In this document: one piece after another, positions 43,080 to 51,544 of the stretch
Layout of the letters: each line of letters begins with the position of its first letter
How positions within the stretch are numbered: the first letter of the stretch is position 1
Assembly: GCA_041658565.1 (NCBI GenBank)
Contig: JBAZZY010000001.1
Location: forward strand, 124,001 to 188,000
Length of the DNA: 64,000 bases
Reading direction: 5' to 3'
Origin: Actinomycetota bacterium
GTDB lineage: Bacteria > Actinomycetota > AC-67
Program-made: the position numbers and the translations under genes
Notes under the pieces: model-generated
The model's database searches: none
What the model saw: only the letters and a program-made list of their open reading frames with translations
Told to the model about the DNA's origin: nothing

Positions 43080-43420
43080 ACGACCAGACCGCGCTTCACC
43101 TCGACGACCTGCATGGTCTTCGGGGAGAAGTACTTCTTGAGCATGTCGAGGCCCGCATCGAAGTCCATGTGGGGACCGCACGTGAACATGTCCACTGCGG
43201 CGTACCCGTACTCGGGCCAAGTGTGGATCGTGACGTGCGACTCCGCGATGATGCACACGCCGGAGTACCCGCCGTTCGGGAACGGGATGACGCGCGTATC
43301 CAGCAGTGTTCCCCCGGTCGCGTTCACGGTTTGGATCAGCGCTTCCTCGCCGATCTCGGGATTATCCAGATTATCGGCTTCCCACAATTCGATGAGAAAA
43401 TGCCGCCCTAGCGCGTTCAT
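43076..43420 (-). CDS. speD: S-adenosylmethionine decarboxylase proenzyme (class 1B)
   Basis: 114-aa proenzyme that self-cleaves between E60 and S61 (IIAESHVTIHTWPE) to make a pyruvoyl cofactor, then supplies decarboxylated SAM to SpeE. C81 in DMFTCG is the expected catalytic Cys. ATG 43420 has GGAGG about 8 nt upstream and lies 4 nt after the arginine decarboxylase stop. Confidence 0.95.
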   Translation of the reverse strand: MNALGRHFLIELWEADNLDNPEIGEEALIQTVNATGGTLLDTRVIPFPNGGYSGVCIIAESHVTIHTWPEYGYAAVDMFTCGPHMDFDAGLDMLKKYFSPKTMQVVEVKRGLVV

Positions 43421-43424
43421 CTCG

Positions 43425-43883
43425 TCACCTCCTCCACAACACCGCAGCCGCGATCGCAGATCCGATCCGCTCCACGGTGTGCTCGGCCGTCGCGAAGTAG
43501 AGCTCGAACGGTTCCATGCCGCGAACACGCATGCCTTCCTCGACCATCAAGCGCGTGCGGGCTTCGATTTCCTCCGCCGTCTCGATCCCGGATGCCTCCA
43601 TGAGGACACCGCCGCGCGGGGTCCAGCCCACGCCGATACAAGCGGCGATGGTTTGTCCGGGAACGTTGCTGACCGCCTTCGCGTACGCGGCGGGCGTGAG
43701 AGCGCCCATCGGAAGGTCGGGAAGCGGAGACATCGAGGCGCCGGGAGGAACGATGCTGCTCACGCGGATGAGGTTGACGTCCCCAATCCCGGCCTTACGT
43801 AGCGCGTTATCAAACGCTGTTAGTTCTGAGTCGCCTTCAGCGGCTCCTGAAGCAAGACACACAAACTTCGGCTGCTCGTACAT
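43425..43883 (-). CDS. pdaD: Pyruvoyl-dependent arginine decarboxylase
   Basis: 152-aa proenzyme of the PvlArgDC family, best known from archaea and chlamydiae, making agmatine from arginine. The self-processing site is S42-S43 in RVSSIVPPG, generating the pyruvoyl group on S43. ATG 43883 has GAGAGGGG upstream. First gene of the speD-speE-speB set, so the cell should make spermidine from arginine without ornithine. Confidence 0.92.
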   Translation of the reverse strand: MYEQPKFVCLASGAAEGDSELTAFDNALRKAGIGDVNLIRVSSIVPPGASMSPLPDLPMGALTPAAYAKAVSNVPGQTIAACIGVGWTPRGGVLMEASGIETAEEIEARTRLMVEEGMRVRGMEPFELYFATAEHTVERIGSAIAAAVLWRR

Positions 43884-44215
43884 CCCACCCCTCTCTCGCA
43901 CCCCGCACACTCGGCGGGCCAGCATGACGGCGCGCGGCCACTCCGGACCGCGCGACGGATCTTTTGTAACCCAGGTTGGGCCCTCGCGCAAATATGTTTG
44001 GACGCCAGCGGACATGGTGTCCGTTTGGTGCACCTGATAGGACAGCTCTTGAACCTTCGTGCAGAAGTCGAGCGTCTAGTCGAAATCCCAAAGGGTCTGA
44101 CGGGGTCCCCTGAGACGGGTCCATGAACCATGAGAGTCCGACTGCCACAATGTGGCGAAGGAGTTCGAGAACCACCACCCCGGGAGGGAACATGGCCGCC
44201 CTCGTCTGCGCTCGT
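43884..44215. other. Long leader of the polyamine operon
   Basis: 332 nt without a convincing gene between the arginine decarboxylase start and the terminator of the M16 genes. It includes a perfect inverted repeat at 44009-44023. A 148-codon minus frame crosses it but is arginine-rich and has no initiation signal. No known riboswitch was recognised. Confidence 0.4.
44009..44023. promoter_or_regulatory. Inverted repeat, possible operator
   Basis: CGGACA-TGG-TGTCCG, a perfect 6-bp dyad with a 3-nt centre, about 125 nt before the arginine decarboxylase start and next to an AT-rich AAATATGTTT patch. A repressor site or a short hairpin are both possible. Confidence 0.35.
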
Positions 44216-44238
44216 AGCCCGGGTGAAGACCCCGGGCT
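44216..44238 (-). terminator. Hairpin terminator of the M16 peptidase genes
   Basis: AGCCCGGG (44216-44223), 7-nt loop, CCCGGGCT (44231-44238); an 8-bp GC stem 6 nt past the stop of the second M16 gene. No U-tract, so termination may be weak or Rho-assisted. Confidence 0.5.
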
Positions 44239-44243
44239 GACGG

Positions 44244-45575
44244 TCAGTCGGTGGCGATCATCGTCGGTGCGATCTGCTCGCACTCGCCGCGGATCTCGTT
44301 GGCGGGACCGACGGCCACGATCAGCAGCCTGTCCGGGTCGAGGTGCGCGCGCGCAGCCTCGTTCGCTTGCTGCCGCGTCACCGCACCGATGCGTTCCGGA
44401 TAGGCCTGCAGATCCTGGTCCGGCAGCCCGTAGATCGCAAGGTCGGCCACGGCGCCGGCGATCGCGCCGGTGGTCTCGAAGCGCAGCGGGAACGCGCCGC
44501 GCAGGGAATCGAGAGAAGCTTCGTGCTCGGTGTCCGTGAGGCCTTCATCGCGGAAGGTCCGAAGAATCTGCAGCGTCTCCCGGATCGCCTCGGGTGCCTT
44601 CGGGGCTTGCACCGGCGCGGTCATCCGGAACGGCCCCGCAGCGCGTCGCGGCTCGAAACCTGCGCGCGCACCGTAGGTCAGCCCGAACTCCTCGCGAAGC
44701 CGTTGGTTGATCCGGGAGGTGAACGAGCCGCCGAGGATGTAGGAGGCTACGCGGATCGCATCGAGGTCCGGGTGCGTGCGTTCGATGCCGCGATGCCCGA
44801 TCACGAGGTTCGTCTGCACTGAGCCGGGGCGATCCAAGAGCACGATCCGGGTCGCGTCGATCGCCGAGGTCGTGGTCGGCACCTTGCGACCGGTCTCCGG
44901 ACGCGTGAACGAGCCGAACGCGAGGCCAGCCTGCTCGAGCACCCAAGCGGGTTCGACGTCTCCTGCGACGACGAGCGTCGCCGAGCCGGGGGAGACCATG
45001 TGCTCGTGCGCGGCGACGAGGTCCTCGCGACGAATCGCAGCGACGGTCTCGGCGGTGCCGCGGATCGCACGGGAGTACACCGAGTCCCGCGTATAGGCGT
45101 GCTTCGGGAACTCCTGTGTAGCGCGGTTCGCGGGGTTCGCCTTCTCCTGCTCGATCTGCACGAGCCGTTCGCGCTTGATTCGCCCGAAGCCGTCGGCCGG
45201 CACCGACGGCGTCCACGCGGCCTCGGCGAGCAACGCGAGCGACTCGCCGAGGCGGGATCGCGGTGCGGTCAGCGACAGCGTGAGGGCATCCCAGCTCGTG
45301 CTCGCCGACAGCTGCATGCCGAGCGACTCACACGCGTCGGCGAACGCCGAGGCGTCGCGACGCTGCGTGCCTTCGTTGAAGGCTCGTGCGAGCAGGCTCG
45401 AGACGCCCTCGACCTCGTCGAAGGTCGCGCCTGCGTCTAGCACGAGCTCCGCAGCGCATAGCGTCTTGCCCGGCAGCGGGATCGTCGCGATCTGCACGCC
45501 GTTGTCGAGGTGCGCGCGATGGATCTGCGGGAAGTCCCAGCGGCGTGCGGGACCGGGAGCGGGAAGCGGGTTCAC
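44244..45575 (-). CDS. M16-family peptidase, non-catalytic partner
   Basis: 443-aa M16 domain protein lacking the HxxEH zinc motif; the matching place reads GVSSLLARAFNEGTQ. The substrate-binding R/Y segment (FTSRINQRLREEFGLTYGAR) is kept. Like the alpha subunit of mitochondrial processing peptidase, it should pair with the active gene upstream. GTG 45575 overlaps that gene's stop by four bases (GTGA). Codon context has fewer GCGCGC runs than its neighbours. Confidence 0.88.
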   Translation of the reverse strand: MNPLPAPGPARRWDFPQIHRAHLDNGVQIATIPLPGKTLCAAELVLDAGATFDEVEGVSSLLARAFNEGTQRRDASAFADACESLGMQLSASTSWDALTLSLTAPRSRLGESLALLAEAAWTPSVPADGFGRIKRERLVQIEQEKANPANRATQEFPKHAYTRDSVYSRAIRGTAETVAAIRREDLVAAHEHMVSPGSATLVVAGDVEPAWVLEQAGLAFGSFTRPETGRKVPTTTSAIDATRIVLLDRPGSVQTNLVIGHRGIERTHPDLDAIRVASYILGGSFTSRINQRLREEFGLTYGARAGFEPRRAAGPFRMTAPVQAPKAPEAIRETLQILRTFRDEGLTDTEHEASLDSLRGAFPLRFETTGAIAGAVADLAIYGLPDQDLQAYPERIGAVTRQQANEAARAHLDPDRLLIVAVGPANEIRGECEQIAPTMIATD

Positions 45576-46858
45576 TTCGCCTCCGGGATGAACGTGAGGG
45601 TGATGCGGTTCGAGGGATCGAACCAGGTGCGGGAAGCCTTGGCGATCTGCTCGCCAGTGACCGCCAGCATCGCCGGCAGCCGCTCGTTGAGCGCTCCCGG
45701 ATCGCCGAACACCTGCGCGTGCTCGCTCAACCCGTCGGCACGCTCCAAGCATCGCTGGAAGACGGTCTCGGTCACCTGCCGTTCGGTGAGCGCGTGGACG
45801 CGGTCGAGCTCTTCGTTGCCGGGAGGATCGCTCGCGAGCGACGCGACCTGCTCCTCGAAGGCCGCTTCGGCGTCCTCCAGTGTCGTCCCCGGCTTCGGGG
45901 TGACGAAGCCGACAACGACCGAGCTACCCGTGAGCGGCCACGGCTCGAAGGTCGCGTCCTGGCACAGCTGCCGATCGCGAACGAGGTTCTTGTAGAGCCG
46001 CGTGGAGCGGCCCGATGCGAGCACGTTCGCGGCTATCGCGATCGTGTCGTACATCGGATCGTCCGCGGCGGGAGCCTTGTACCCGAAGAACACGCGCGGC
46101 AACGGCGCGAGCTTGTCTCGGAACGTGTCGCGTCCGCCGAGCCCGCCGGGTGCGCTCGACGCGTCGGGGCTCGCCGGGATCGACGGGTTCGGTTCGATCC
46201 AGCCGAAGTGCCTCTCGGCGAGCGCGAAGCCGTCCTCGACCTCGACGTCGCCGACGATCGAGAGCACGCCGTTGTTCGGCGCATAGAAGGTATTGAAGAA
46301 CCCGATGCAGTCCTCGACCGTGGCCGCAGACAGGTCCTCCATTGAACCGATCATCGAGTGGTGGTATGGATGGCCCTCGGGGAACAGCCGCGCTTGCATC
46401 TTCTCGAGCCAGCTCCCGTAGGGCTGATTGTCAGAGCCCTGCCGACGCTCGTTCTTGACGACGTCCCGCTGGTTGTCCACGTTCTCTTGGTTGATCGCCT
46501 CGGGAAGCGTCGCGAGCCGGTCGGCTTCGAGCCACAACAGCGTCTCAAGGTGCTCGGCTGGCGCCCACTCGAAGTAGTTCGTGCGATGCCACCACGTTGA
46601 GGCGTTCAACTCGCCGCCGAGCTTCTGGATCGTCTCGAAGTGCTGGCCCTTCTTGACGTTGCGGGAGCCTTGGAACATCACGTGCTCGAACAGGTGCGCG
46701 AGTCCGGTGCGTCCCGGCTGCTCGTCGCGGCTGCCGACCCCGTACCAGATCGCGATCGCGGTGAGCGGCACGCTGCGATCCGGTGCGACGATCACCCGCA
46801 TCCCGTTGCCGAGGGTGCACTCCTCGAACGACACCGAAGGGAGCGCGCTTCGATCCAT
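45572..46858 (-). CDS. M16-family zinc peptidase, catalytic subunit
   Basis: 428-aa insulinase-type peptidase with the inverted zinc motif H55-LF-E58-H59 (GLAHLFEHVMF) and the distal ligand near E137 (VVKNERRQ). No signal peptide, so cytoplasmic or exported by another route. ATG 46858 is preferred because GGGGGA lies just upstream; ATG 46870 is possible. The gene begins 23 nt after the 3' end of tRNA-Leu, so the two may share a transcript. Confidence 0.9.
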   Translation of the reverse strand: MDRSALPSVSFEECTLGNGMRVIVAPDRSVPLTAIAIWYGVGSRDEQPGRTGLAHLFEHVMFQGSRNVKKGQHFETIQKLGGELNASTWWHRTNYFEWAPAEHLETLLWLEADRLATLPEAINQENVDNQRDVVKNERRQGSDNQPYGSWLEKMQARLFPEGHPYHHSMIGSMEDLSAATVEDCIGFFNTFYAPNNGVLSIVGDVEVEDGFALAERHFGWIEPNPSIPASPDASSAPGGLGGRDTFRDKLAPLPRVFFGYKAPAADDPMYDTIAIAANVLASGRSTRLYKNLVRDRQLCQDATFEPWPLTGSSVVVGFVTPKPGTTLEDAEAAFEEQVASLASDPPGNEELDRVHALTERQVTETVFQRCLERADGLSEHAQVFGDPGALNERLPAMLAVTGEQIAKASRTWFDPSNRITLTFIPEAK

Positions 46859-46881
46859 GCGATCCCCCATTAACGAGGTTT

Positions 46882-46968
46882 TGGTGCGGGTGAGAGGACT
46901 TGAACCTCCACGGGGTTACCCCCACATGGCCCTCAACCATGCCTGTCTGCCTATTCCAGCACACCCGC
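46882..46968 (-). tRNA. tRNA-Leu (anticodon GAG)
   Basis: On the minus strand a cloverleaf of 87 nt with encoded CCA: acceptor GCGGGTG/CACCCGC, anticodon stem CATGG/CCATG with loop TTGAGGG (anticodon GAG, reading CUC/CUU), a long class II variable arm (GGGGTAACCCC) and the T arm with GGTTCAAGTCC. The acceptor, anticodon and T stems pair fully by eye. Confidence 0.95.
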
Positions 46969-46977
46969 TCAACTGCG

Positions 46978-46983
46978 AGGATA
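46978..46983 (-). promoter_or_regulatory. -10 box (TATCCT) of tRNA-Leu
   Basis: On the minus strand TATCCT lies 9 nt before the mature 5' end. No clear -35 box. The rest of the 103-nt spacer to the binding-protein gene shows nothing else. Confidence 0.35.
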
Positions 46984-47071
46984 CTCGCCCCTCGCCGGTC
47001 GCTCGCCCTCGCAGGCACCACACGACCGGGGCAAAGAATACCAACTCCTCCGCCGCATGCTCGCAGCGCGT

Positions 47072-48643
47072 CTAGGCGCGCGCGATCCAGATACGCGAGC
47101 CGTCGAACACGCCTGAGCCGTCCTGTGAGAATTGTCGGACTCGCGGCGCTACCGCTGTGCGATTCCGGAAGAACACGATCGGAGCGAGCGGCATGAGCGC
47201 CAGTGCCCTCGCCTCGGCCCGACGATACAGATCCAGCCGAGCCTGCTCGCGCTTCTCCTTGCGGGCCGCGTCCACGAGCGCGTCGAACCGAGCGTCGGAG
47301 AACCCCGTGGAATTGTTCAGCGATCCGGTACGCAGTTGCTGAACCAGAAAACCGTCGGGCGAGGACACCGGGGACAGCCACCCCAGTTCCGCCAGGTCGT
47401 GTTTTCCCTGCTCGAGCAGCGCCAGATACTCCCTTGACGAATGCCCGCGCAGTTTCGTCGCGAAGCCGATTCCAGTGAGATCGTTGGCGACGGTCCGCGC
47501 CACCTGCCGGCTGGAATCGTCGTTCAAGTGGTCGATGGCGATGGTCGGCCTCTTAGATCCAAACGCCGCGCGAACTGCAGCGCGTGCCGCGTCCCGGTTA
47601 AGAGCACAGTACCTGCAAGCTTCCTTCGCGAACCCCCGCACGCCTTCAGGAAGCAGGCCCGTCGCCGCATCTTTGGTGTTTCCGTACACAGTCTCCGCGA
47701 TCGAGCGGCGATCGATCGCCTGCGATATTGCCCTTCGCACGGCAGGATCCCGGTACTTGGTCAGCCGCAGGTTGAAACCAAACGACAGCGTAGCCCACAT
47801 GGGGGTGAATCCCCCCTCCCCATAACTTCCGCGCGCGGCAGCCACCGCAGAGGCCGGCACATCCGCGACGTCGACCTCGCCGCCAAGGAACAGTCGCCAC
47901 CCATCCTCGGCGGTCGACACCACGCGAAACTCGATCCCATCGAGGTATGGAGTCGGAGAGTAAGTGTCGTTTCGAACCAAGGAAACTCGTGTCTTCGAGG
48001 CCAATCGGACGCGGAAGGGGCCGTTGGTTACCGGCGCCGTGGCGAGTCCTCGTACGGACTTGCCGTACCGATGCATCGGAATGGGGCCAAGGGCGGGGTG
48101 CGACAGGTAGTACGGAAGCTCGGCGAATGGGCGTTCAGTGCGAATCGTCAGCACCTGATCGGTCGGAGCCTTGACTCCCGACAGGCCCGAGGCCGCCCCC
48201 TCAACGTGTGCTTCGCTAAACCCGCGAACCGATTCGAGTTGAAACGCCGCCTCGGAAGCGGTCGCGCGGCGCGCGATCCGATCGAACGCGAACTTGAAAT
48301 CCCTAGCGCGCACGGGCCGGCCATCGGTATACGTAGCCGGGGCAATCCGGAATTTCCAGGTGAGTCCGTCGTCGGAGACCGACCATGATCGAGCCGCGGC
48401 CGGCCGGATCTTGTTGGTGGTCGAATCGACCGCGGTCAGGGAATCGTAGATCTGCGCCATCACGCCAAGGGCGCCCTTGCTCGTGGCCCTCGCCGGGTCG
48501 AGCGATTCGAGATCTCGAACCGCCACCGCAAGGGTCTCGCCGGGAACAGGTCGTTCGGAAGCAGGGCCGGGTCGTCGGACCGAACAGCTCCCTGCGATCA
48601 GCGAGAGGACCGCGAGCAGGACGACGGCCGCGCGTCGGCGCAC
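47072..48643 (-). CDS. Peptide ABC transporter substrate-binding lipoprotein (SBP family 5)
   Basis: 523-aa extracellular binding protein. Signal peptide with basic MRRR start and lipobox-like LIAGSC (Cys about 20). SBP_bac_5 features: LESLDPARAT near the mature start, LTWKFRIAPATYTDGRPVRARDF, and TFNLR-like SFGFNLRLTKYRDPAVRRAISQAIDR. It lies two bases after secG. Substrate probably oligopeptides by family; the permease genes are 4-8 kb upstream. Confidence 0.88.
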   Translation of the reverse strand: MRRRAAVVLLAVLSLIAGSCSVRRPGPASERPVPGETLAVAVRDLESLDPARATSKGALGVMAQIYDSLTAVDSTTNKIRPAAARSWSVSDDGLTWKFRIAPATYTDGRPVRARDFKFAFDRIARRATASEAAFQLESVRGFSEAHVEGAASGLSGVKAPTDQVLTIRTERPFAELPYYLSHPALGPIPMHRYGKSVRGLATAPVTNGPFRVRLASKTRVSLVRNDTYSPTPYLDGIEFRVVSTAEDGWRLFLGGEVDVADVPASAVAAARGSYGEGGFTPMWATLSFGFNLRLTKYRDPAVRRAISQAIDRRSIAETVYGNTKDAATGLLPEGVRGFAKEACRYCALNRDAARAAVRAAFGSKRPTIAIDHLNDDSSRQVARTVANDLTGIGFATKLRGHSSREYLALLEQGKHDLAELGWLSPVSSPDGFLVQQLRTGSLNNSTGFSDARFDALVDAARKEKREQARLDLYRRAEARALALMPLAPIVFFRNRTAVAPRVRQFSQDGSGVFDGSRIWIARA

Positions 48644-48645
48644 GG

Positions 48646-48867
48646 CTACTGGAAACGGAAGTGCAGCAGGACCGTCGTGATGGTGAAGACGAGCGAAGCG
48701 ATGACCGTGAGCCGGTCGAGGTTCTTCTCAGCCACCGACGACCCTCCGACCCCCATCCCGCCGCCGAACATGTCCGACAGCCCGCCGCCGCGACCAGCAT
48801 GCAGCAAGACGAACATAATCAGCACCATCGACGCGATGATGTGCACGATCGTGATGGCCAGGGTCAC
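48646..48867 (-). CDS. secG: Preprotein translocase subunit SecG
   Basis: 73-aa membrane protein with two helices (about 3-22 and 53-70) joined by a glycine-rich loop (HAGRGGGLSDMFGGG), the SecG signature. It assists SecYE translocation. GTG 48867 has GGAGG 4-5 nt upstream. Commonly follows tpiA in actinobacteria; here peptide-transport genes stand between them. Confidence 0.93.
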   Translation of the reverse strand: MTLAITIVHIIASMVLIMFVLLHAGRGGGLSDMFGGGMGVGGSSVAEKNLDRLTVIASLVFTITTVLLHFRFQ

Positions 48868-48920
48868 AGCGCCTCCGTTTCGATATTGGCGCGGCATCTT
48901 ACCATTGCCGGCACCGAGGG

Positions 48921-50544
48921 TCAGGACGCGGAAGCGGCAGGGGCTTGCGGCCCGACCCACACGTTCGCCGGATCCCCCGCGACCCACATGGGGGCCGGCA
49001 CGTACCCCGACAGGCGATTGGATAGTCCGACAAGGTCCGCAGGCCAATACAGCGGCACCACGACCGCCGAGCGCAGGACCGCAGTCTCCGCGACTCGCCA
49101 TGCTTCGGCTGCCGCGGATCCCGCGACGGCGCGGGCACTCCGTATTTCGTTGGATGCCGCATCGTCCCCGGAGTACGCCAAGACGCCCTTCAGCACGCCC
49201 GCTCCGGCAAGTCCCGGGAAGTCGGCGCACCACGTCGCGATCCCCATCGGCGCGGCCCCGTCCCGCTCGTAATACCGGCGGTGCAAAGTCCCGGCGCCGA
49301 CGACCTTGACCCTGACGCGGATACCGGCGCGCGCCAACGACGCACGCACCGCTCCAGCTTCGCGACGGTCTCGGGCCGAATCCCCAACCACGAGCGTCGT
49401 CGAGAACCCGTCCGTCAGTCCCGCAGCCTGCAGTGATGCGCGTGCGCCCTGCAAGTCCTCGGGTATCTCCGCCGCACCGCCGTGGCCCGTCACCAGGGCA
49501 GGCAAGATCCGAACCGCCGCCGAAGCCTCCGCGGGTGTGATGCGCGCGCGCCGCACCAGTGCCGCGATCCCGCGCCGCACGTGCGTGGAGCCGAACGGCC
49601 GCGACGAGACGTTCATGAACAGGTATCGCACGCACCCGGCGCGCGCCCTGGGGAAACACAGGAGCGCCCGCATCGGGCGGTCCTTGGTCGGCGACCAGAT
49701 CCGCCTCCCCCGCGGCGACCAACTTCCCAGCCTGATCGGCGGCGACGTTCATTCGCGCTTCAATCCGGTCCACGTAGGCCGCGCGAACTGAGTCCGAGAT
49801 CGCCGACCACGCAGGATTGCGTTCAAGTACGAGCGAACGCTCGGGGGCGTACGAAGCAACGCGATACGGACCGGCACCGGCGATCTTCGCGGGGTTCGAA
49901 GTCCCCGACCGCGGCGTCTCGGCGGGGATGATCGAAAGTTGCGGGTGAGCAAGGACGGAGAGCAGATCCGCAGCAGGGCGACTCAACCTGATGCGAACCG
50001 CCCCCAGCTTTGATACTGAAAGCCCGACCACATGCTCTGTGTGGCCTGCCGCGAATGCCGGCGCCCCGGCGACCACGTCCAACCCTGAAGCGATGTCCCC
50101 GCCTGCCCGCAGCGCGCGCGTGAGGCTGGCAATCACATCCGCTCCGGTCACAGCCCTCGATGCCGGGGCTCCAAAGCGGACATCCTCGCGAAGCCGGAAG
50201 ACGTACACCAAGCCGTCGTCGGACATGGTCGGCTCCGCAGCGGCCAGATCCGGGACCGGGCGCGCGCCGGAGGGGTACTGGGTGTAGGGGAAGGCCATCA
50301 GTCCCCGGTGGAGCGCGCGCGCCACGAACCACGACCCAGGACGGCCCGCCCGGTGAGGATCCAGCGAATCCACGTCCTCTGCGAACAGAACCCGCAGAAC
50401 CCCACCGCGCACAGGCTCCGGCCCCCTGACAACGGGCGGACGCGGCGGACTCGCAGTGCATGCGACCAGCAGGATGCCGGCGAGCACTGCGCTACCGCGC
50501 GTCGGAATCGTCCGGGTCCGCAAGTGGATAGTGGCAGGCGGCAA
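48921..50544 (-). pseudogene. Peptide-binding lipoprotein gene with a frameshift
   Basis: SBP family 5 gene split over two frames. The 5' part (from 50544) has a signal peptide with lipobox LLVAC, VDSLDPHRAGRPG and VYVFRLREDVRFGAP; it runs in frame to about base 49660 (ADQGPPDAG). The 3' part continues in the next frame with VRYLFMNVSSRPFGSTHVRRGI, exactly the block expected next in this family, and ends at 48921. One inserted or lost base in the GC run near 49650-49670 explains it. Either a recent pseudogene or a sequence error. The start overlaps the oppF end by 53 nt. Confidence 0.8.
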
Positions 50545-51544
50545 ACTGACCCTGACGGTGCGGGAGCAGTTCAGGCTCCACCTGACGACATCGGGGGAAT
50601 TGGGCTTTCGGGCAGCGCGGGTGGAAGCGGCATCCCGACGGCGGATCTATCGGCGACGGTACGTCGCCTTCCAAAATGATGCGCTGCTTTCGCGCCGCCA
50701 AGCGTGGGTCCGGCACCGGAACCGCCGAGAGCAAGGCTCCCGTGTACGGGTGGCGCGGGTGCGCGTAGAGGGTGTCCCCCGACGCCATTTCGACGATCTT
50801 GCCCAGGTACATCACTGCGACTCGGTTGCTCATGTGCTTCACGACCGACAGGTCGTGCGCGATGAACAAGTACGTAAGGTTGAACTCGCGCTGAATATCT
50901 TCCAGCAGATTCAGAACCTGCGCCTGCACCGAGACATCGAGCGCAGACACGGGTTCGTCGGCGACGATCAAGCGCGGGCGCAGCGCGAGCGCGCGCGCGA
51001 CCCCGATTCGCTGTCGCTGTCCACCGGAGAACTCGTGGGGGAACCGGTTGTAGTGCTCGGGGTTGAGTCCGACCAACTCCATCAATTGCTGAACTTCGCC
51101 GATGATTCCAGCGCGCGGCACGCTGCGGTGGATGCGCATCGGCTCCGCGATGATCGAGCCCACGGACTTGCGAGGGTTCAAACACGCATAGGGATCCTGA
51201 AACACCATCTGCATGTCTTTGCGAAAAGGGCGCATGTCCCTGCGCGACAAGCGGGTGATGTCCTTCCCGTCGAAAATCACACTGCCCGAGGTAGCGTCCA
51301 TCAGTCGCATGATGAGTCGCGCCGTCGTGGACTTCCCGCACCCGGTCTCGCCGACGAGGCCGACCGTCTCGCCGGGGTAGATGTCGAGATCGACTCCGTC
51401 AACGGCGTGGACGTTGCCGATCCGCTTCTGGAAGATGAGTCCCCGCGTCACCGGAAAGTACTTCGTTACACCGACCAAGCGCACCAACGGCGTCCGAATC
51501 TCTCCGGCAGCGTCGCTCACGGGTTCGCGAACCTCGACGCTCAT
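50492..51544 (-). CDS. oppF: Oligopeptide ABC transporter ATP-binding protein OppF
   Basis: 350-aa ATPase. Walker A GETGCGKST, Q loop VFQDPYACLNPR, signature FSGGQRQRIGVARAL, Walker B LIVADEPVSALDVS, and a C-terminal Cys cluster (GCRFHPRCP...C) as in Opp/Dpp ATPases that may hold an Fe-S cluster. ATG 51544 overlaps the oppD stop by four bases (ATGA). Confidence 0.93.
   Translation of the reverse strand: MSVEVREPVSDAAGEIRTPLVRLVGVTKYFPVTRGLIFQKRIGNVHAVDGVDLDIYPGETVGLVGETGCGKSTTARLIMRLMDATSGSVIFDGKDITRLSRRDMRPFRKDMQMVFQDPYACLNPRKSVGSIIAEPMRIHRSVPRAGIIGEVQQLMELVGLNPEHYNRFPHEFSGGQRQRIGVARALALRPRLIVADEPVSALDVSVQAQVLNLLEDIQREFNLTYLFIAHDLSVVKHMSNRVAVMYLGKIVEMASGDTLYAHPRHPYTGALLSAVPVPDPRLAARKQRIILEGDVPSPIDPPSGCRFHPRCPKAQFPRCRQVEPELLPHRQGQFAACHYPLADPDDSDAR

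Noticed and set aside
43884..44215. Guanidine (ykkC) riboswitch upstream of arginine/agmatine genes
   Set aside because: The conserved ykkC core motifs could not be found on either strand.
43837..44283. 148-codon minus frame across the polyamine leader
   Set aside because: No ribosome site, composition unlike neighbours, runs into the arginine decarboxylase gene out of frame.
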